Below, in pieces: positions 36,610 through 45,931 of a stretch of DNA of 64,000 nucleotides. Source of the DNA: Myxococcales bacterium (GTDB lineage: Bacteria; Myxococcota_A; Polyangia; Polyangiales; Polyangiaceae); assembly GCA_016706225.1 (NCBI GenBank), contig JADJKB010000016.1, forward strand, positions 1 to 64,000. Direction: 5' to 3'. The notes under the pieces are model-generated. The model did not search any database, was not told where the DNA came from, and was given only the letters and a program-made list of their open reading frames with translations. Every line of letters starts with the position of its first letter. The stretch's first letter is position 1. Position numbers and translations under genes: made by a program.

Positions 36610-36803
36610 ATGACCATCCATATCCAGGTCCTCGGCCCGGTCGATACCGTGACCGGATCCTCCTCGTCGAGATCGACTGGGCGCGCGTCTCGTCGACTGC
36701 GGCCCGTTCCAGGGCGACAAGAAGCTCGTCCGGGGGAGTTGGAACGAACCGATGTTCCGTGCGTCGGCGCTCGACGCCGTCGCGCTGACCTACGCCCACT
36801 TGC
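36610..36803 (+). pseudogene. MBL-fold RNA hydrolase remnant
   Basis: MTIHIQVLGPVDTVTGS, then in another frame RVLVDCGPFQGDKKLVRGSW and SALDAVALTYAH line up with the first 70 residues of the gene at 19520 (TITFHGAAETVTGSRYLVE; VDCGLFQG; LDAVVLTHAH). At least one frameshift; the metal-binding HxHxDH is cut off. A broken paralogue. Confidence 0.65.
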
Positions 36804-36863
36804 TGAAGGCAAAGCGTGGGCGGGGCGCGTCGGACACACGACGCTCGGCGAGAACGGGGCGCG

Positions 36864-38096
36864 ATGAGCGGCTTTCAGTTGCACCGCTTTGGGCAGATCA
36901 TGGAGCCGGAGCCGGGCAATCAGCTCGAGATCGAGGGCGTCCTGAATCCGGCGGCCGTTCGTGGCCCAGATGGTCACCTGTATCTCTTCCCCCGGCTTGT
37001 CGCGCGGGGCAATTATTCGCGCATCGGCATCGTCCGCGTGCGGTTCAATCAAGCCGGCGATCCGGCAGGCGTAGAGCGACTCGGCATTGCTCTCGAGCCG
37101 GAGGCTGATTACGAGCTGCGAGCGGACGGTGGCGGCGGTTGCGAGGATCCGCGCGTCACCTTTGTGGAACAGCTGCGGCTTTACGTCATGACCTACACGG
37201 CGCTCTCGCCCATCGGTCCAAGGATCGCCCTCGCCATATCGGAGGATTTGTTTCACTGGAAGCGACTGGGGCTCGCAACCTTTTCTCCGTATCGCGGCAT
37301 CGATTTCGTCCACGTGGACAACAAGGACGCGAGCCTCTTCCCGCTCGCCATTCCCAATCACGCCGGGAAAATGCAGCTGGCGATCCTGCATCGGCCCCTC
37401 TTCCCCGGCACCCTTCCCGAGGAGACCGCCTGCCGGGATGCGTCCCGGGTGGTGGATCTCGATCACGAGAGCATCTGGATTTCCTACTGCCCCATGGCCC
37501 TGGATGGCACTGAGGCGCATCAGTTTGGCCTGTTCAACTCACATCACCGGCTCGCGACTCCGGTGTCGCCTTGGGAGATGCTGAAGATCGGCGGTGGCGC
37601 TCCGCCCATCCTCACTCGTCATGGCTGGCTGATCGTTTACCACGGCGTGAGCGAAGTGCCCGAGCCACGAGGTGACGAACGCTCTCTGTGCTACTCGGCT
37701 GGGGTGATGGTGCTCTCGAAGGAGCATCCGCGCGTGCTCCTTTATCGATCGGAGGAGCCGGTGTTGGCGCCCTTGCTGCCGCAAGAGCGGCGGGGAGCGG
37801 TCTCCAACGTCGTCTTCCCCACCGGCATCGACCAGCGCCTCGATCTCGGCTTGCCGGATCGCATCGACATCTACTACGGGATGGCCGACAACCGGATCGG
37901 CGCGGCTCGCCTCGACGTGCCCGAACGCCTGCCGTCAGGGGCACCCGCCGATCGCCCGGCCAACCATGAAAAGCAACACGGATCTGGCGGAGGAGAGCAA
38001 CGCGGGGTGACCCCGGCGTTCGCGAAGACGAGCACGTCTTGCTGCTCGCCCGGGGAGGCCGGCAGAGGAAGCCACCCCGATATTGCCACGGGCTGA
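36864..38096 (+). CDS. GH130-family glycoside phosphorylase/hydrolase
   Basis: 410 residues. GH130 five-bladed propeller signature: NPAAVRGPDGHLYLFPRLVA, the catalytic region GGGGCEDPRVTFVEQLRLYV, YRGIDFVHVDNKDASLFP, and GGGAPPILTRHGWLIVYHGV. Family members phosphorolyse beta-mannosides or related glycans. About 50 residues of low-complexity Gly/Ser/Cys tail after the domain look non-native and may follow a frameshift. It sits between phosphoketolase and GAPDH genes. Confidence 0.85.
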   Translation: MSGFQLHRFGQIMEPEPGNQLEIEGVLNPAAVRGPDGHLYLFPRLVARGNYSRIGIVRVRFNQAGDPAGVERLGIALEPEADYELRADGGGGCEDPRVTFVEQLRLYVMTYTALSPIGPRIALAISEDLFHWKRLGLATFSPYRGIDFVHVDNKDASLFPLAIPNHAGKMQLAILHRPLFPGTLPEETACRDASRVVDLDHESIWISYCPMALDGTEAHQFGLFNSHHRLATPVSPWEMLKIGGGAPPILTRHGWLIVYHGVSEVPEPRGDERSLCYSAGVMVLSKEHPRVLLYRSEEPVLAPLLPQERRGAVSNVVFPTGIDQRLDLGLPDRIDIYYGMADNRIGAARLDVPERLPSGAPADRPANHEKQHGSGGGEQRGVTPAFAKTSTSCCSPGEAGRGSHPDIATG

Positions 38097-38139
38097 ACGG
38101 CAACATCGAACCAGGCAGAAACCCAGATCGGAGGACTCC

Positions 38140-39302
38140 ATGACACGAAGAGTACGCGCCGGTATCAACGGTTACGGGGTCATCGGTAAACGCGCCAGGA
38201 CGCGGTAGCACTCCAGGACGACATGGAGCTCGTGGGGGTTGCGGACGTGGTCCACGACTACCGCATCCGCGTTGCCGTGGAGCGGGGTTATTCGGTGTTC
38301 GCAGCGGATCTCGATCGACGCCCCGAGATGGAAGCGGCCGGCATCCCGGTCGTGGGGACGCTCGATGACCTGATCGCTCGCGCGGAGATCATCGTGGACT
38401 GCACGCCGAAGCGGGTTGGCGCCGAGAACCGTGAGCGCTACCGAGCCGCCGGCGTGAAAGCGGTCTGGCAGGGAGGTGAGAAGCACGAGGTGGCCGGCTA
38501 CTCGTTCGTGGCGCAGGTGAACTATGCCGGCGCTCTCGATCGCGACTCCGCCCGCGTCGTCTCGTGCAACACGACGGCGCTCTCCCGGGTGATGGGCGCG
38601 CTCCATTCCCGTGGCTGGGTCAAACGCGCCCGGGCGGTTCTCTTCCGCCGGGCAACGGATCCGTGGGAGTCGCACGTCAACGGCATCATCAACACCGTCA
38701 TTCCCGAGACCAAAGTTCCGAGCCACCAGGGGCCTGATCTGCAGACGGTCATCCCCGACCTCGACATCACGACGCTCGCGGGCGCGGGCGCGCACAACCT
38801 GAGCCACATTCATTTCGCGATGGTGGAAACGACGCGCCCGGTCAGCATGGACGAGCTTCGCGACGCGCTATGGGATGCGCCGCGCATCGCGTTCGTCCGG
38901 GCCTCGGAGGGGCTGGTCGCCCTGAACTCCGTGATCGAGCTCATGCGCGACCTCGGCCGACCTCGCAGCGACCTGTGGGAGGTCGCCGTGTGGGAGGATG
39001 CCCTGGCCGTCGATGAGCGGGAGATCTACCTGACGTTTCAGGTGCACAATGAGGCCATCACCATCCCCGAGAACATCGACTGCATTCGCGCCCTCACAGG
39101 GCTCGAGAAGAACGCCGACCGCTCGATCGAGAAGACCGACGCCGCGCTCGGCGTGACCAAAACATTCTTGCCGAGCACGACGACGCCCATTCCGCACCTG
39201 GCGGGCCCAGACGTCCGACACCCGGCGATCGAACGGGTCGTCGCGGGTCACGCGGAGCTCCGCGGCACTGACTCGAAGGTCGACGGCGAGCCGGAGCAAT
39301 GA
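38140..39302 (+). CDS. Type II (archaeal-type) GAPDH, frameshifted
   Basis: MTRRVRAGINGYGVIGKRAR is the Rossmann N-terminus; the frame then breaks near 38190-38200 and resumes at ALQDDMELVGVADVVHDYRI. It has IIVDCTPKRVGAENRERYRA, WQGGEKHE, and the catalytic Cys in VVSCNTTALSRVMGAL, all of type II GAPDH (GapN/GapII of archaea). It is rare in bacteria, so lateral transfer is likely. The C-terminus is about 40 residues longer than usual. CGGAGG precedes the ATG. The stop is coupled to the next gene (ATGA). Confidence 0.88.
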
Positions 39303-39980
39303 TGTCGCGCTCGGGGGCCCCGGCGCTCGGCGGCGGCGGTCCGCGGCCCTGGGAGACCCGATTCGCATGGGTGCTCCGGGCACTCCTCGTCGGCACCGCG
39401 GTGGGCCACGTCGTGCAAGGCAAGTACCTGTACGCATTGCTCTGCGTGGCGGTGATCGCGGTGCTCGTCGCTCCGCCGCTGCTCGCACGGACGAGCCTCG
39501 GGAACATACCGGTCGAGCTCGAGCTCGCAGCGCTGTGGGGTGCGGTCAGCGACATGACCCCTTGGCCGCATGGCGGGCCTCTACGCGGGGACGATCTGGT
39601 TCGACAAGGTGCTCCACTTCGGCAACTCGCTACTCGTCGGCCTCTTGGCCTTCCTCATCGTCTACGCCCTCCACTTCACGGGTAGGCTTCAGATCTCTTC
39701 GGTGGCCAACGCCGTTGTCATCCTCCTCTTGGCGCTCGGCATGGGTGCCCTATGGGAGATCGCCGAGTACGTCGCCGACTTGGCGTTTCATCAGGGATCT
39801 CAGGGATCACCGGCGATGAACCCGCTCGACGACACGATGTGGGACCTCATCCTCGACGGCGCCGGCGGTGCACTCGGCGGACTACTCGGCTCGGTGTACA
39901 TGCGCCTGTCCAAACGCACGGCCCGCCGGATCGTGGCCTTCGCTCAGGTCGTTCCTCGTGGCGAGCGGCCCGCAGGGTAG
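39299..39980 (+). CDS. DUF2238/YjdF-like membrane protein, frameshifted
   Basis: About 227 residues with six TM helices. After the break near 39560 (C-run), the family block follows: WFDKVLHFGNSLLVGLLAFL, LGMGALWEIAEYVADLAFHQ, DDTMWDLILDGAGGALGGLL. Before it are WETRFAWVLRALLVGTAVGH and two TM helices. Function unknown. Last gene of the long operon. Confidence 0.8.
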
Positions 39981-40075
39981 GGCGACGCGGCCGCCATGAG
40001 CGCGTGAGAAAATCAAACTGCCGGCGTGGCCTCGCGCCGCCTCGCCCGCACCCGCCGATCGAGTCATCACGGTCT

Positions 40076-40369
40076 TCAGAGCCTGAATTTCGCTGGGCTC
40101 AGGTCATATTTCTTCAGCAATCGATACAGGGTTGCGCGTGGCAACCGTGCCTCGTGAGCAGTCGCGGCCACGTCTCCTTCGAGCGCGCGGAGCAGGTTGG
40201 TCAGGTACTCGCGCTCGAACGCCTGAACGCGTTGCTCACGCAGCTCGACCAGCCCGCCGGATTCCAGCGCGGCGGTGCTCGCCGCACCGAGCGCCACTCG
40301 GGACAGCCGCCTTGCGGCTCCCTGCAGGTTCGGGCTGTCGGGCCGTCGGTCCGCGAGATCACTTGGCAC
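40076..40369 (-). CDS. Stand-alone Fis/NtrC-type DNA-binding domain
   Basis: 97 residues from a GTG. The C-terminal 55 residues (QAFEREYLTNLLRALEGDVA, ATAHEARLPRATLYRLLKKY) are the Fis-type helix-turn-helix that ends NtrC-family activators. The receiver and AAA+ domains are absent and upstream sequence belongs to another gene, overlapping by 11 bases. It could be a repressor-like competitor at the GTGACC operators, or a remnant of a regulator. Confidence 0.72.
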   Translation of the reverse strand: MPSDLADRRPDSPNLQGAARRLSRVALGAASTAALESGGLVELREQRVQAFEREYLTNLLRALEGDVAATAHEARLPRATLYRLLKKYDLSPAKFRL

Positions 40370-40907
40370 CGTGGTGGTGGCCGACTGGGCCTTCTTCCAG
40401 GTGCAGCTTCACGCGCGCAGTGTCGGACTTGCCGTCTTTTTCCAAGCGCAGCGTGACCAGCGCATGGTCGCGGGAAATTTCAGGCCCTTTGCCCTGAAAG
40501 TGGTCCCCTTCGGACTCCAAACGAACCTCGGGATAGCCTGGGATCGCCAAACTCAAGCGCGCGCTCATGCCTTCGATGCTCGCAATCGCGTCGTGCTTGT
40601 CGAGCACCCAAAGCCTGAAATTTCCGGCCTTGATGGCCGAGACGCGGACTTGGCCGGATGCGGTAGCCGCCGTAACCCCCTCGTGGGGCGCTTCCTTCGC
40701 GGGAGCGGCGTCGCTCCCCGTCGTGCTCGGCGCTGGGGCTTCAGCCGCGGGCTGGGGTGCCGAAACCTCCGGCGGGCTGACGACCGCTTGTGCGCTCGCA
40801 CTCGCTGTGTCCGTGGAGCCAATCTTGGTTTCTTGTCTGTCGCACGCGCACGCGCACGCGCACGCCGCCGCGAGCAGGACGAGGGTCGTGGAGAATCGGC
40901 ACATCAT
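40359..40907 (-). CDS. Lipoprotein of unknown function
   Basis: About 182 residues. Signal MCRFSTTLVLLAAACACACA with several Cys in the lipobox region, a Ser/Ala/Pro linker, then a beta-rich domain (SAIKAGNFRLWVLDKHDAIA, MSARLSLAIPGYPEVRLE, RDHALVTLRLEKDGKSDTAR) and a terminal GHHHGAK. The domain looks like a small FixH/YtkA-type beta sandwich by pattern only. ATG at 40907 or 40904. Confidence 0.7.
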   Translation of the reverse strand: MMCRFSTTLVLLAAACACACACDRQETKIGSTDTASASAQAVVSPPEVSAPQPAAEAPAPSTTGSDAAPAKEAPHEGVTAATASGQVRVSAIKAGNFRLWVLDKHDAIASIEGMSARLSLAIPGYPEVRLESEGDHFQGKGPEISRDHALVTLRLEKDGKSDTARVKLHLEEGPVGHHHGAK

Positions 40908-40994
40908 CGTGGTTGTCCGCAAGGAGCCCGCTGCCCCTTTCGGGGGTCGATAGCCGGACTGCGTCGCGTGCTGGCAGGCGGTCTGGGGTCACGC

Positions 40995-42203
40995 CTACGT
41001 CGGGTCAATACGCCGCACGGCGGAGGTGAGAAGGTCGGTGAAGTACGCCTTCCCGTCCGGGCCGATGGTGATCCCAGCAAGTGTTCCCGGCGGGAGACCG
41101 GTGTCCAGCTTGCGCACGATGACGCCCGACGTGTCCAGCGCGTAGATCCAGCTCGTCGCATTGTCGGTCACGAACAACAAACCCTCGTGAAACGCGATGC
41201 CACTCGGCGCGACGAGAGTCCCGGGTGGCATGACGTCCACCACGTCCACTCCGTCCTCGTAGTCGTGGACGGCAACCGGATCGTAAACGGGAAACTCGCC
41301 ACCAAACACCGGTGTGGCGGTCGTATCGAGGCGGGCCACTCGGCCGTTTCCGGAGTCTGCGAGGTACAAGATGTCACCGGCAGCATCGAAGACCATGTGG
41401 CTGGGCACCTCGGGTAGTCTCGCGACTTCGCCGAGGGCGTAACGGTAGATCTCGCCGTCCGAGTGGTCCGCTCCGCCCGGTTCGTGGGGCTGCCGAAAAT
41501 CGTACTTGTCGATCGAGCCGACGTCGCCGTTGAACACCCAGAAGATGGCGTCGCGCTGGTGAGCGATGCCCATGCTGAACGGTGAGGCGTGAAGCATGTC
41601 CAGGTGGGAGCCATTCTGCCCGGGGAGCTGTTTGGCGAAGATCGCGGGATCCGACGACCACCAAGTTGGGCCGATGTAACTTTGCGGGTCGTCTTCCAGG
41701 TTTCCGGTGCGTGCCTCGGCGGAGGTCGCGAACGTGCCTTCGGTGCCGAACGCCAACGCCGTTGGGCGGCGCATGAAGTGCGCAGCATTCGGATCTTGCT
41801 TCCACTCCGCTTCCGGCGCGGGGCCCGTCGCACCTCGGACGATGGCCACGCTGCCCCGGAGTGAGGCGCACCCGGTCTTGTCCGTGCTCGAGCACGGGTC
41901 GCCCTGGTAGGGGTTGCGGAGCAGAACCCAGAGCTCGTCGCGCGTCGGATGAAAGGCCAGATCCGTCGCGCTGCGCGGGACAGGGGACTCGTAGACCACT
42001 GTCAATTGCACCGACGACGGCGATTCGTCTCCGGTTCCGATGGGCGCCCCTGGAACGTTCGGCTTGCCCGCGACGCCAGCGGCGCCGCCGGTGTTCGCGC
42101 CTGCGGTTCCGCCCGTCCCGCCGCCGCTTGTGTTGCTGCCGTTCGTCGAGCAGGAGATGGCCAAGATCGAGAGCGCCCCAAGGGTGATTGCAGCAACGCG
42201 CAT
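40995..42203 (-). CDS. Beta-propeller lipoprotein (NHL-like)
   Basis: 402 residues. Signal MRVAAITLGALSILAISC, a Gly/Thr linker, then propeller blades: ATDLAFHPTRDELWVLLRNP, PTALAFGTEGTFATSAEA, SHMVFDAAGDILYLADSG, APSGIAFHEGLLFVTDNATS, AGITIGPDGKAYFTDLL. Such proteins bind ligands at the cell surface; no enzyme motif is seen. A near sigma-54 element (TGGGGT-N4-ATGC, spacer one short) ends 12 bases before the ATG. Confidence 0.8.
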   Translation of the reverse strand: MRVAAITLGALSILAISCSTNGSNTSGGGTGGTAGANTGGAAGVAGKPNVPGAPIGTGDESPSSVQLTVVYESPVPRSATDLAFHPTRDELWVLLRNPYQGDPCSSTDKTGCASLRGSVAIVRGATGPAPEAEWKQDPNAAHFMRRPTALAFGTEGTFATSAEARTGNLEDDPQSYIGPTWWSSDPAIFAKQLPGQNGSHLDMLHASPFSMGIAHQRDAIFWVFNGDVGSIDKYDFRQPHEPGGADHSDGEIYRYALGEVARLPEVPSHMVFDAAGDILYLADSGNGRVARLDTTATPVFGGEFPVYDPVAVHDYEDGVDVVDVMPPGTLVAPSGIAFHEGLLFVTDNATSWIYALDTSGVIVRKLDTGLPPGTLAGITIGPDGKAYFTDLLTSAVRRIDPT

Positions 42204-42309
42204 CCGGCGGCTCTAGCATGGAGACCCCAAGGCGTCCCTGTCGCGCAACGCGAGCGCGACTGCTGAAGCGCCCCCGGCGCGCCCCACGCGCACGCTCTAC
42301 CTCTCCCGT

Positions 42310-42534
42310 TTACTCGGGAACGTGAGGCGTTGCGCCGCCGCCCGCGTCCTCGTGCATGTCCATCTTCTCTCCGCCACACCCATGCCCGGCCTTGCATTGG
42401 TGCTTCCCCTCAGCCGGACTGGGCTCTGCGGGCGCCGCCGCTTCCGGCGCGGGCGATCCACCGCAGTTCGAGAGCAGGCCAGCAATCAATCCAGCCTGCA
42501 CCAAGCGGCCAATCTGAGACTTCGGCTGTTGCAT
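42310..42534 (-). CDS. Small Cys/Met/His-rich lipoprotein-like peptide
   Basis: 74 residues: MQQPKSQIGRLVQAGLIAGL then LSNC, an Ala/Pro/Glu linker, then HQCKAGHGCGGEKMDMHEDA. The CKAGHGCGG block resembles the DUF2282-type small periplasmic proteins. It starts between efflux operon 2 and the propeller gene, with an operator 61 bp upstream. Probably a metal-binding periplasmic peptide. Confidence 0.65.
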   Translation of the reverse strand: MQQPKSQIGRLVQAGLIAGLLSNCGGSPAPEAAAPAEPSPAEGKHQCKAGHGCGGEKMDMHEDAGGGATPHVPE

Positions 42535-42594
42535 GCCTCGTCGCTACCACTGCCCACACAACCTGGCAATGCAGGGTCGGCGGCCGAATCGAGT

Positions 42595-42611
42595 GTGACG
42601 GACGCGGTCAC
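42595..42611. promoter_or_regulatory. GTGACG-N5-GGTCAC operator
   Basis: Good single palindrome between the end of the efflux pump 2 gene and the start of the small Cys-rich gene (minus). No clean sigma-54 element was found between it and the ATG at 42534. Confidence 0.62.
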
Positions 42612-42633
42612 GCCACGTCTCTCGTGCTCGCCC

Positions 42634-45600
42634 TCAAACCGCAGGTGCAGTGACCGTGGGGTGCGGTTCGAGGTGTCGCTTCTTCCAGAGAAAGTACACC
42701 GCAGGGTACACGAGGAGCTCCATCAGAAACGAGGTCACGAGCCCGCCAATCATCGGCGCCGCGATGCGCTTCATCAGATCGGCGCCCGTGCCGGTGGACC
42801 ACATGATCGGCAGCAAACCAATCATCGCGGCGCAGACCGTCATTGCCTTGGGACGGACACGCTTGACCGCGCCGTGGATGATCGCCTCGACCAGCTCTTC
42901 GCGTGTCTTCAGCAGCCCCTTGGCCTTGTGCTCGTCATGCGACAGGTCCAGGAACAGCAGCATGAAAACACCGGTCTCAGCATCGAGCCCCATCAGCGCG
43001 ATCATGCCCACCCAGACGGCGATGGACACGTTGTAGCCGAGGCCCCAGAGCATCCACACCGCACCGATCGCCGAGAACGGCACCGCGAGCATGACGATCA
43101 GCGTTTTGACCGTCGACTTCGTGTTCAGGTAGAGCAGCGCGAAAATCAACACCAGCGTGAGCGGAAGGATCAGTTTCATTCGCTCCTTGACGCGCAGCAT
43201 GTTTTCGTACTGACCGCTCCAGATCATGTTGTAGCCAGTGGGCAGGGACACGCCGGCCGCCACCGCCTTTTTGGCCTCGCTCACGTATCCCCCGACGTCG
43301 TATTTCGACGTGTCGAAGTCGACATACACGTAGCCCGCGAGGAGCCCGTTCTCGTCGCGGATCATCGCGGGACCGTTGGCCAACTTCACGTCGGCGATCT
43401 CGCTCATCGGGATCTGGCCGGAACCGCTGGGGAGGGGAAGCAGCACCCGCCGCAGGCTGGTGAGATCCTCGCGGAAGTCCCGGGCGTAGCGCACGTTGAT
43501 TCCGTAGCGCTCGCGCCCCTCGACGGTGATGGACTGGTTGTCCCCACCGACCGCCGTCATGACCATCATGTTCGCGTCGTCCACACTCATCCCATAGCGC
43601 GCGAGCTGATCGCGCTTGAGCACGAAATCGACGAAATAGCCCCCTGCTACCCGCTCGGCATACACACTGCGGGTGCCCGGCAGCTTTTTGATCACACCCT
43701 CGACCTCCTGCGCCACGCGTTCGATCGTGCCGAGATCGGCGCCGCTCACCTTGATGCCGATGGGCGTACGGATGCCGGTCGAGAGCATGTCCAGTCGGCC
43801 CTTGATGGGCATGGTCCAGGCGTTGGAGATGCCCGGAAGCTGAAGCGCGGCGTTCATCTCGTTCTCCAACTCCTCCTGAGAGATACGATCGCGCCAGAAC
43901 GGACGCAGCACTGGTTTCAGCCACTTGGGCGCCCAACTCGAATACCAGCGCGGCTTTTCCCGCCACTCAACCTCGGGCTTCAGAATGATGGTCGTCTCCA
44001 TCATGGTGAACGGAGCCGGATCGGTCGAGCTGTCGGCGCGCCCTGCCTTGCCGAACACGCGTTTGACCTCCGGAAAACGCATCAAGATCTTGTCCTGCAC
44101 TTGCAGCGCCTTTTGCGCCTCGGCCACTGACATTCCAGGCTCGACGGCTGACGGCATGTAGAGGATCGTGCCCTCGCGCAGCGGTGGCATGAACTCCGAA
44201 CCCAGCTGGAGGTACACCGGAATCGACGTGAGGATCGCCGCCAGCGCGAGACCGATGGTCAGACGCGGGTACTTCAAGACCCACCGACAAGGCCGCTCGT
44301 ACAGGCGGTGCAGCACTCGCGAGATGGGATGTTTCTCCTCCGAGTAGTATTTGCCGACGAGCATCCGGTTAGCCAGTCCGGCCAGCCAGCGCGGACGAAA
44401 AGTGAAGTCGTCGATTCGGGCGAACATCATGCGCATCGCTGGGTCGAGCGTGATGGCGAGGAACGCCGCGATGGCCATGGCCAGGTTCTTCGAGTACGCA
44501 AGCGGCCGGAAGAGTCGCCCCTCCTGATCCACGAGCGTGAACACTGGCATGAACGCGACGGCGATCACCAACAGAGAAAAGAATACGCCTGGGCCGACCT
44601 CGAGCAGCGCGTCCAGTCGCACATGGTGGAAGCTGCCCTGCTTGCCGTCCTGTATCCAATGGTAGATTTTGTTGTAAGCGTTCTCCACCTCGACGATTGC
44701 CCCGTCCACCAGCACACCGATGGAGATGGCGATGCCTGCCAAGGACATGAGGTTTGCGTTCAACCCCATCGCGTACATCGGGATGAACGCCAGGGCGACC
44801 GAGACCGGAATGGTCACGATGGGAATGACCGCGGACGGAATGTGCCAGAGGAAGATCAGGATGATGATGGAGACGACTATGATCTCCTCGATCAGCTTCT
44901 CCTCGACCGTGGTGATCGCCGCCTCGATCAGCTCGGAGCGGTCGTAGGTCGTCACGACCTCGACGCCCTTGGGCAACGACGGCTTCAGATCGTCGAGTTT
45001 TGCCTTCACGCGGTTGATGACGTTCAGCGCATTTTCTCCTGAACGCATCACGACGATCCCGCCCACGACGTCACCCTGGCCGTCCAGGTCGGCGATACCG
45101 CGACGCAGCTCCGGACCGAGCGCCACCTTGGCAACGTCCTTGACCAAAACCGGGGTCCCGCCCTCGGCCCGGAGCACGAGGCGCTCGATGTCGTCGATCT
45201 TTTTGACGTAGCCGCGACCGCGGACCATGTACTCGCGGCCGCTGATCTCGACCAGCCGGCCGCCAACGTCGTTGTTGCCGCTTCTGACCGCGTCGATCAC
45301 CGCCTCGAGCGGCAGTTTGTATGCAGCGAGCGCGTTGGGATCCACGGTCACCTGGTACTGGCGCACCTGCCCGCCGACCGTGGCTACCTCGGAGACACCC
45401 GGTACGCTTTGGACGGCGTAGCGCAGGTACCAGTCCTGGTACGAGCGGAGCTCGTCCAGCGAGTGCTGGCCGGTCTTGTCTACGAGTGCATACTGGAAGA
45501 CCCAGCCGACGCTGGAGGCGTCCGGACCCAGCTCGGTTTTCACGTCGCGCGGCAGCTGGGGTGTGATCTTGGAGAGGTATTCGAGCACGCGCGAGCGAGC

Positions 45601-45912
45601 CCAGTACATGTCCGTGCCGTCCTCGAAGATCACGTACACGTAGCTGAAGCCGAAATCGGAGAAGCCGCGAATGGCCTTTACTTTGGGAGCGCCCAGCAAG
45701 GACGTAATGATCGGGTATGTGACTTGATCTTCGATGATGTCGGGGCTGCGGTCCCACTTCGAGTAGACGATGACCTGCGTGTCGGACAGGTCCGGCAGCG
45801 CGTCGAGCGGGATGCTTCGCATCGACCACACCGAACCGACGAGGGCTACCAGCACGGCCGCTACGACCAGGTACTTGTTCTCCGCCGAGAAACGGATGAT
45901 GGCTTTGATCAT
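42634..45912 (-). CDS. cusA: CusA/CzcA-type RND efflux pump 2
   Basis: 1,092 residues, intact, the only unbroken pump gene here. N-terminus MIKAIIRFSAENKYLVVAAV, DALPDLSDTQVIVYSKWDRS, the porter domain, TM4 LAGIAISIGVLVDGAIVEVE, YNMIWSGQYENMLRVKERMK and a final LMELLVYPAVYFLWKKRHLE. The methionine pairs typical of the Cu/Ag (CusA) branch may be present, but this was not checked in detail. ATG 45912 lies 20 bases after the adaptor stop. Third gene of efflux operon 2. Confidence 0.93.
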   Translation of the reverse strand: MIKAIIRFSAENKYLVVAAVLVALVGSVWSMRSIPLDALPDLSDTQVIVYSKWDRSPDIIEDQVTYPIITSLLGAPKVKAIRGFSDFGFSYVYVIFEDGTDMYWARSRVLEYLSKITPQLPRDVKTELGPDASSVGWVFQYALVDKTGQHSLDELRSYQDWYLRYAVQSVPGVSEVATVGGQVRQYQVTVDPNALAAYKLPLEAVIDAVRSGNNDVGGRLVEISGREYMVRGRGYVKKIDDIERLVLRAEGGTPVLVKDVAKVALGPELRRGIADLDGQGDVVGGIVVMRSGENALNVINRVKAKLDDLKPSLPKGVEVVTTYDRSELIEAAITTVEEKLIEEIIVVSIIILIFLWHIPSAVIPIVTIPVSVALAFIPMYAMGLNANLMSLAGIAISIGVLVDGAIVEVENAYNKIYHWIQDGKQGSFHHVRLDALLEVGPGVFFSLLVIAVAFMPVFTLVDQEGRLFRPLAYSKNLAMAIAAFLAITLDPAMRMMFARIDDFTFRPRWLAGLANRMLVGKYYSEEKHPISRVLHRLYERPCRWVLKYPRLTIGLALAAILTSIPVYLQLGSEFMPPLREGTILYMPSAVEPGMSVAEAQKALQVQDKILMRFPEVKRVFGKAGRADSSTDPAPFTMMETTIILKPEVEWREKPRWYSSWAPKWLKPVLRPFWRDRISQEELENEMNAALQLPGISNAWTMPIKGRLDMLSTGIRTPIGIKVSGADLGTIERVAQEVEGVIKKLPGTRSVYAERVAGGYFVDFVLKRDQLARYGMSVDDANMMVMTAVGGDNQSITVEGRERYGINVRYARDFREDLTSLRRVLLPLPSGSGQIPMSEIADVKLANGPAMIRDENGLLAGYVYVDFDTSKYDVGGYVSEAKKAVAAGVSLPTGYNMIWSGQYENMLRVKERMKLILPLTLVLIFALLYLNTKSTVKTLIVMLAVPFSAIGAVWMLWGLGYNVSIAVWVGMIALMGLDAETGVFMLLFLDLSHDEHKAKGLLKTREELVEAIIHGAVKRVRPKAMTVCAAMIGLLPIMWSTGTGADLMKRIAAPMIGGLVTSFLMELLVYPAVYFLWKKRHLEPHPTVTAPAV

Positions 45913-45931
45913 GGCCCGCGGTGCTCCGGCG

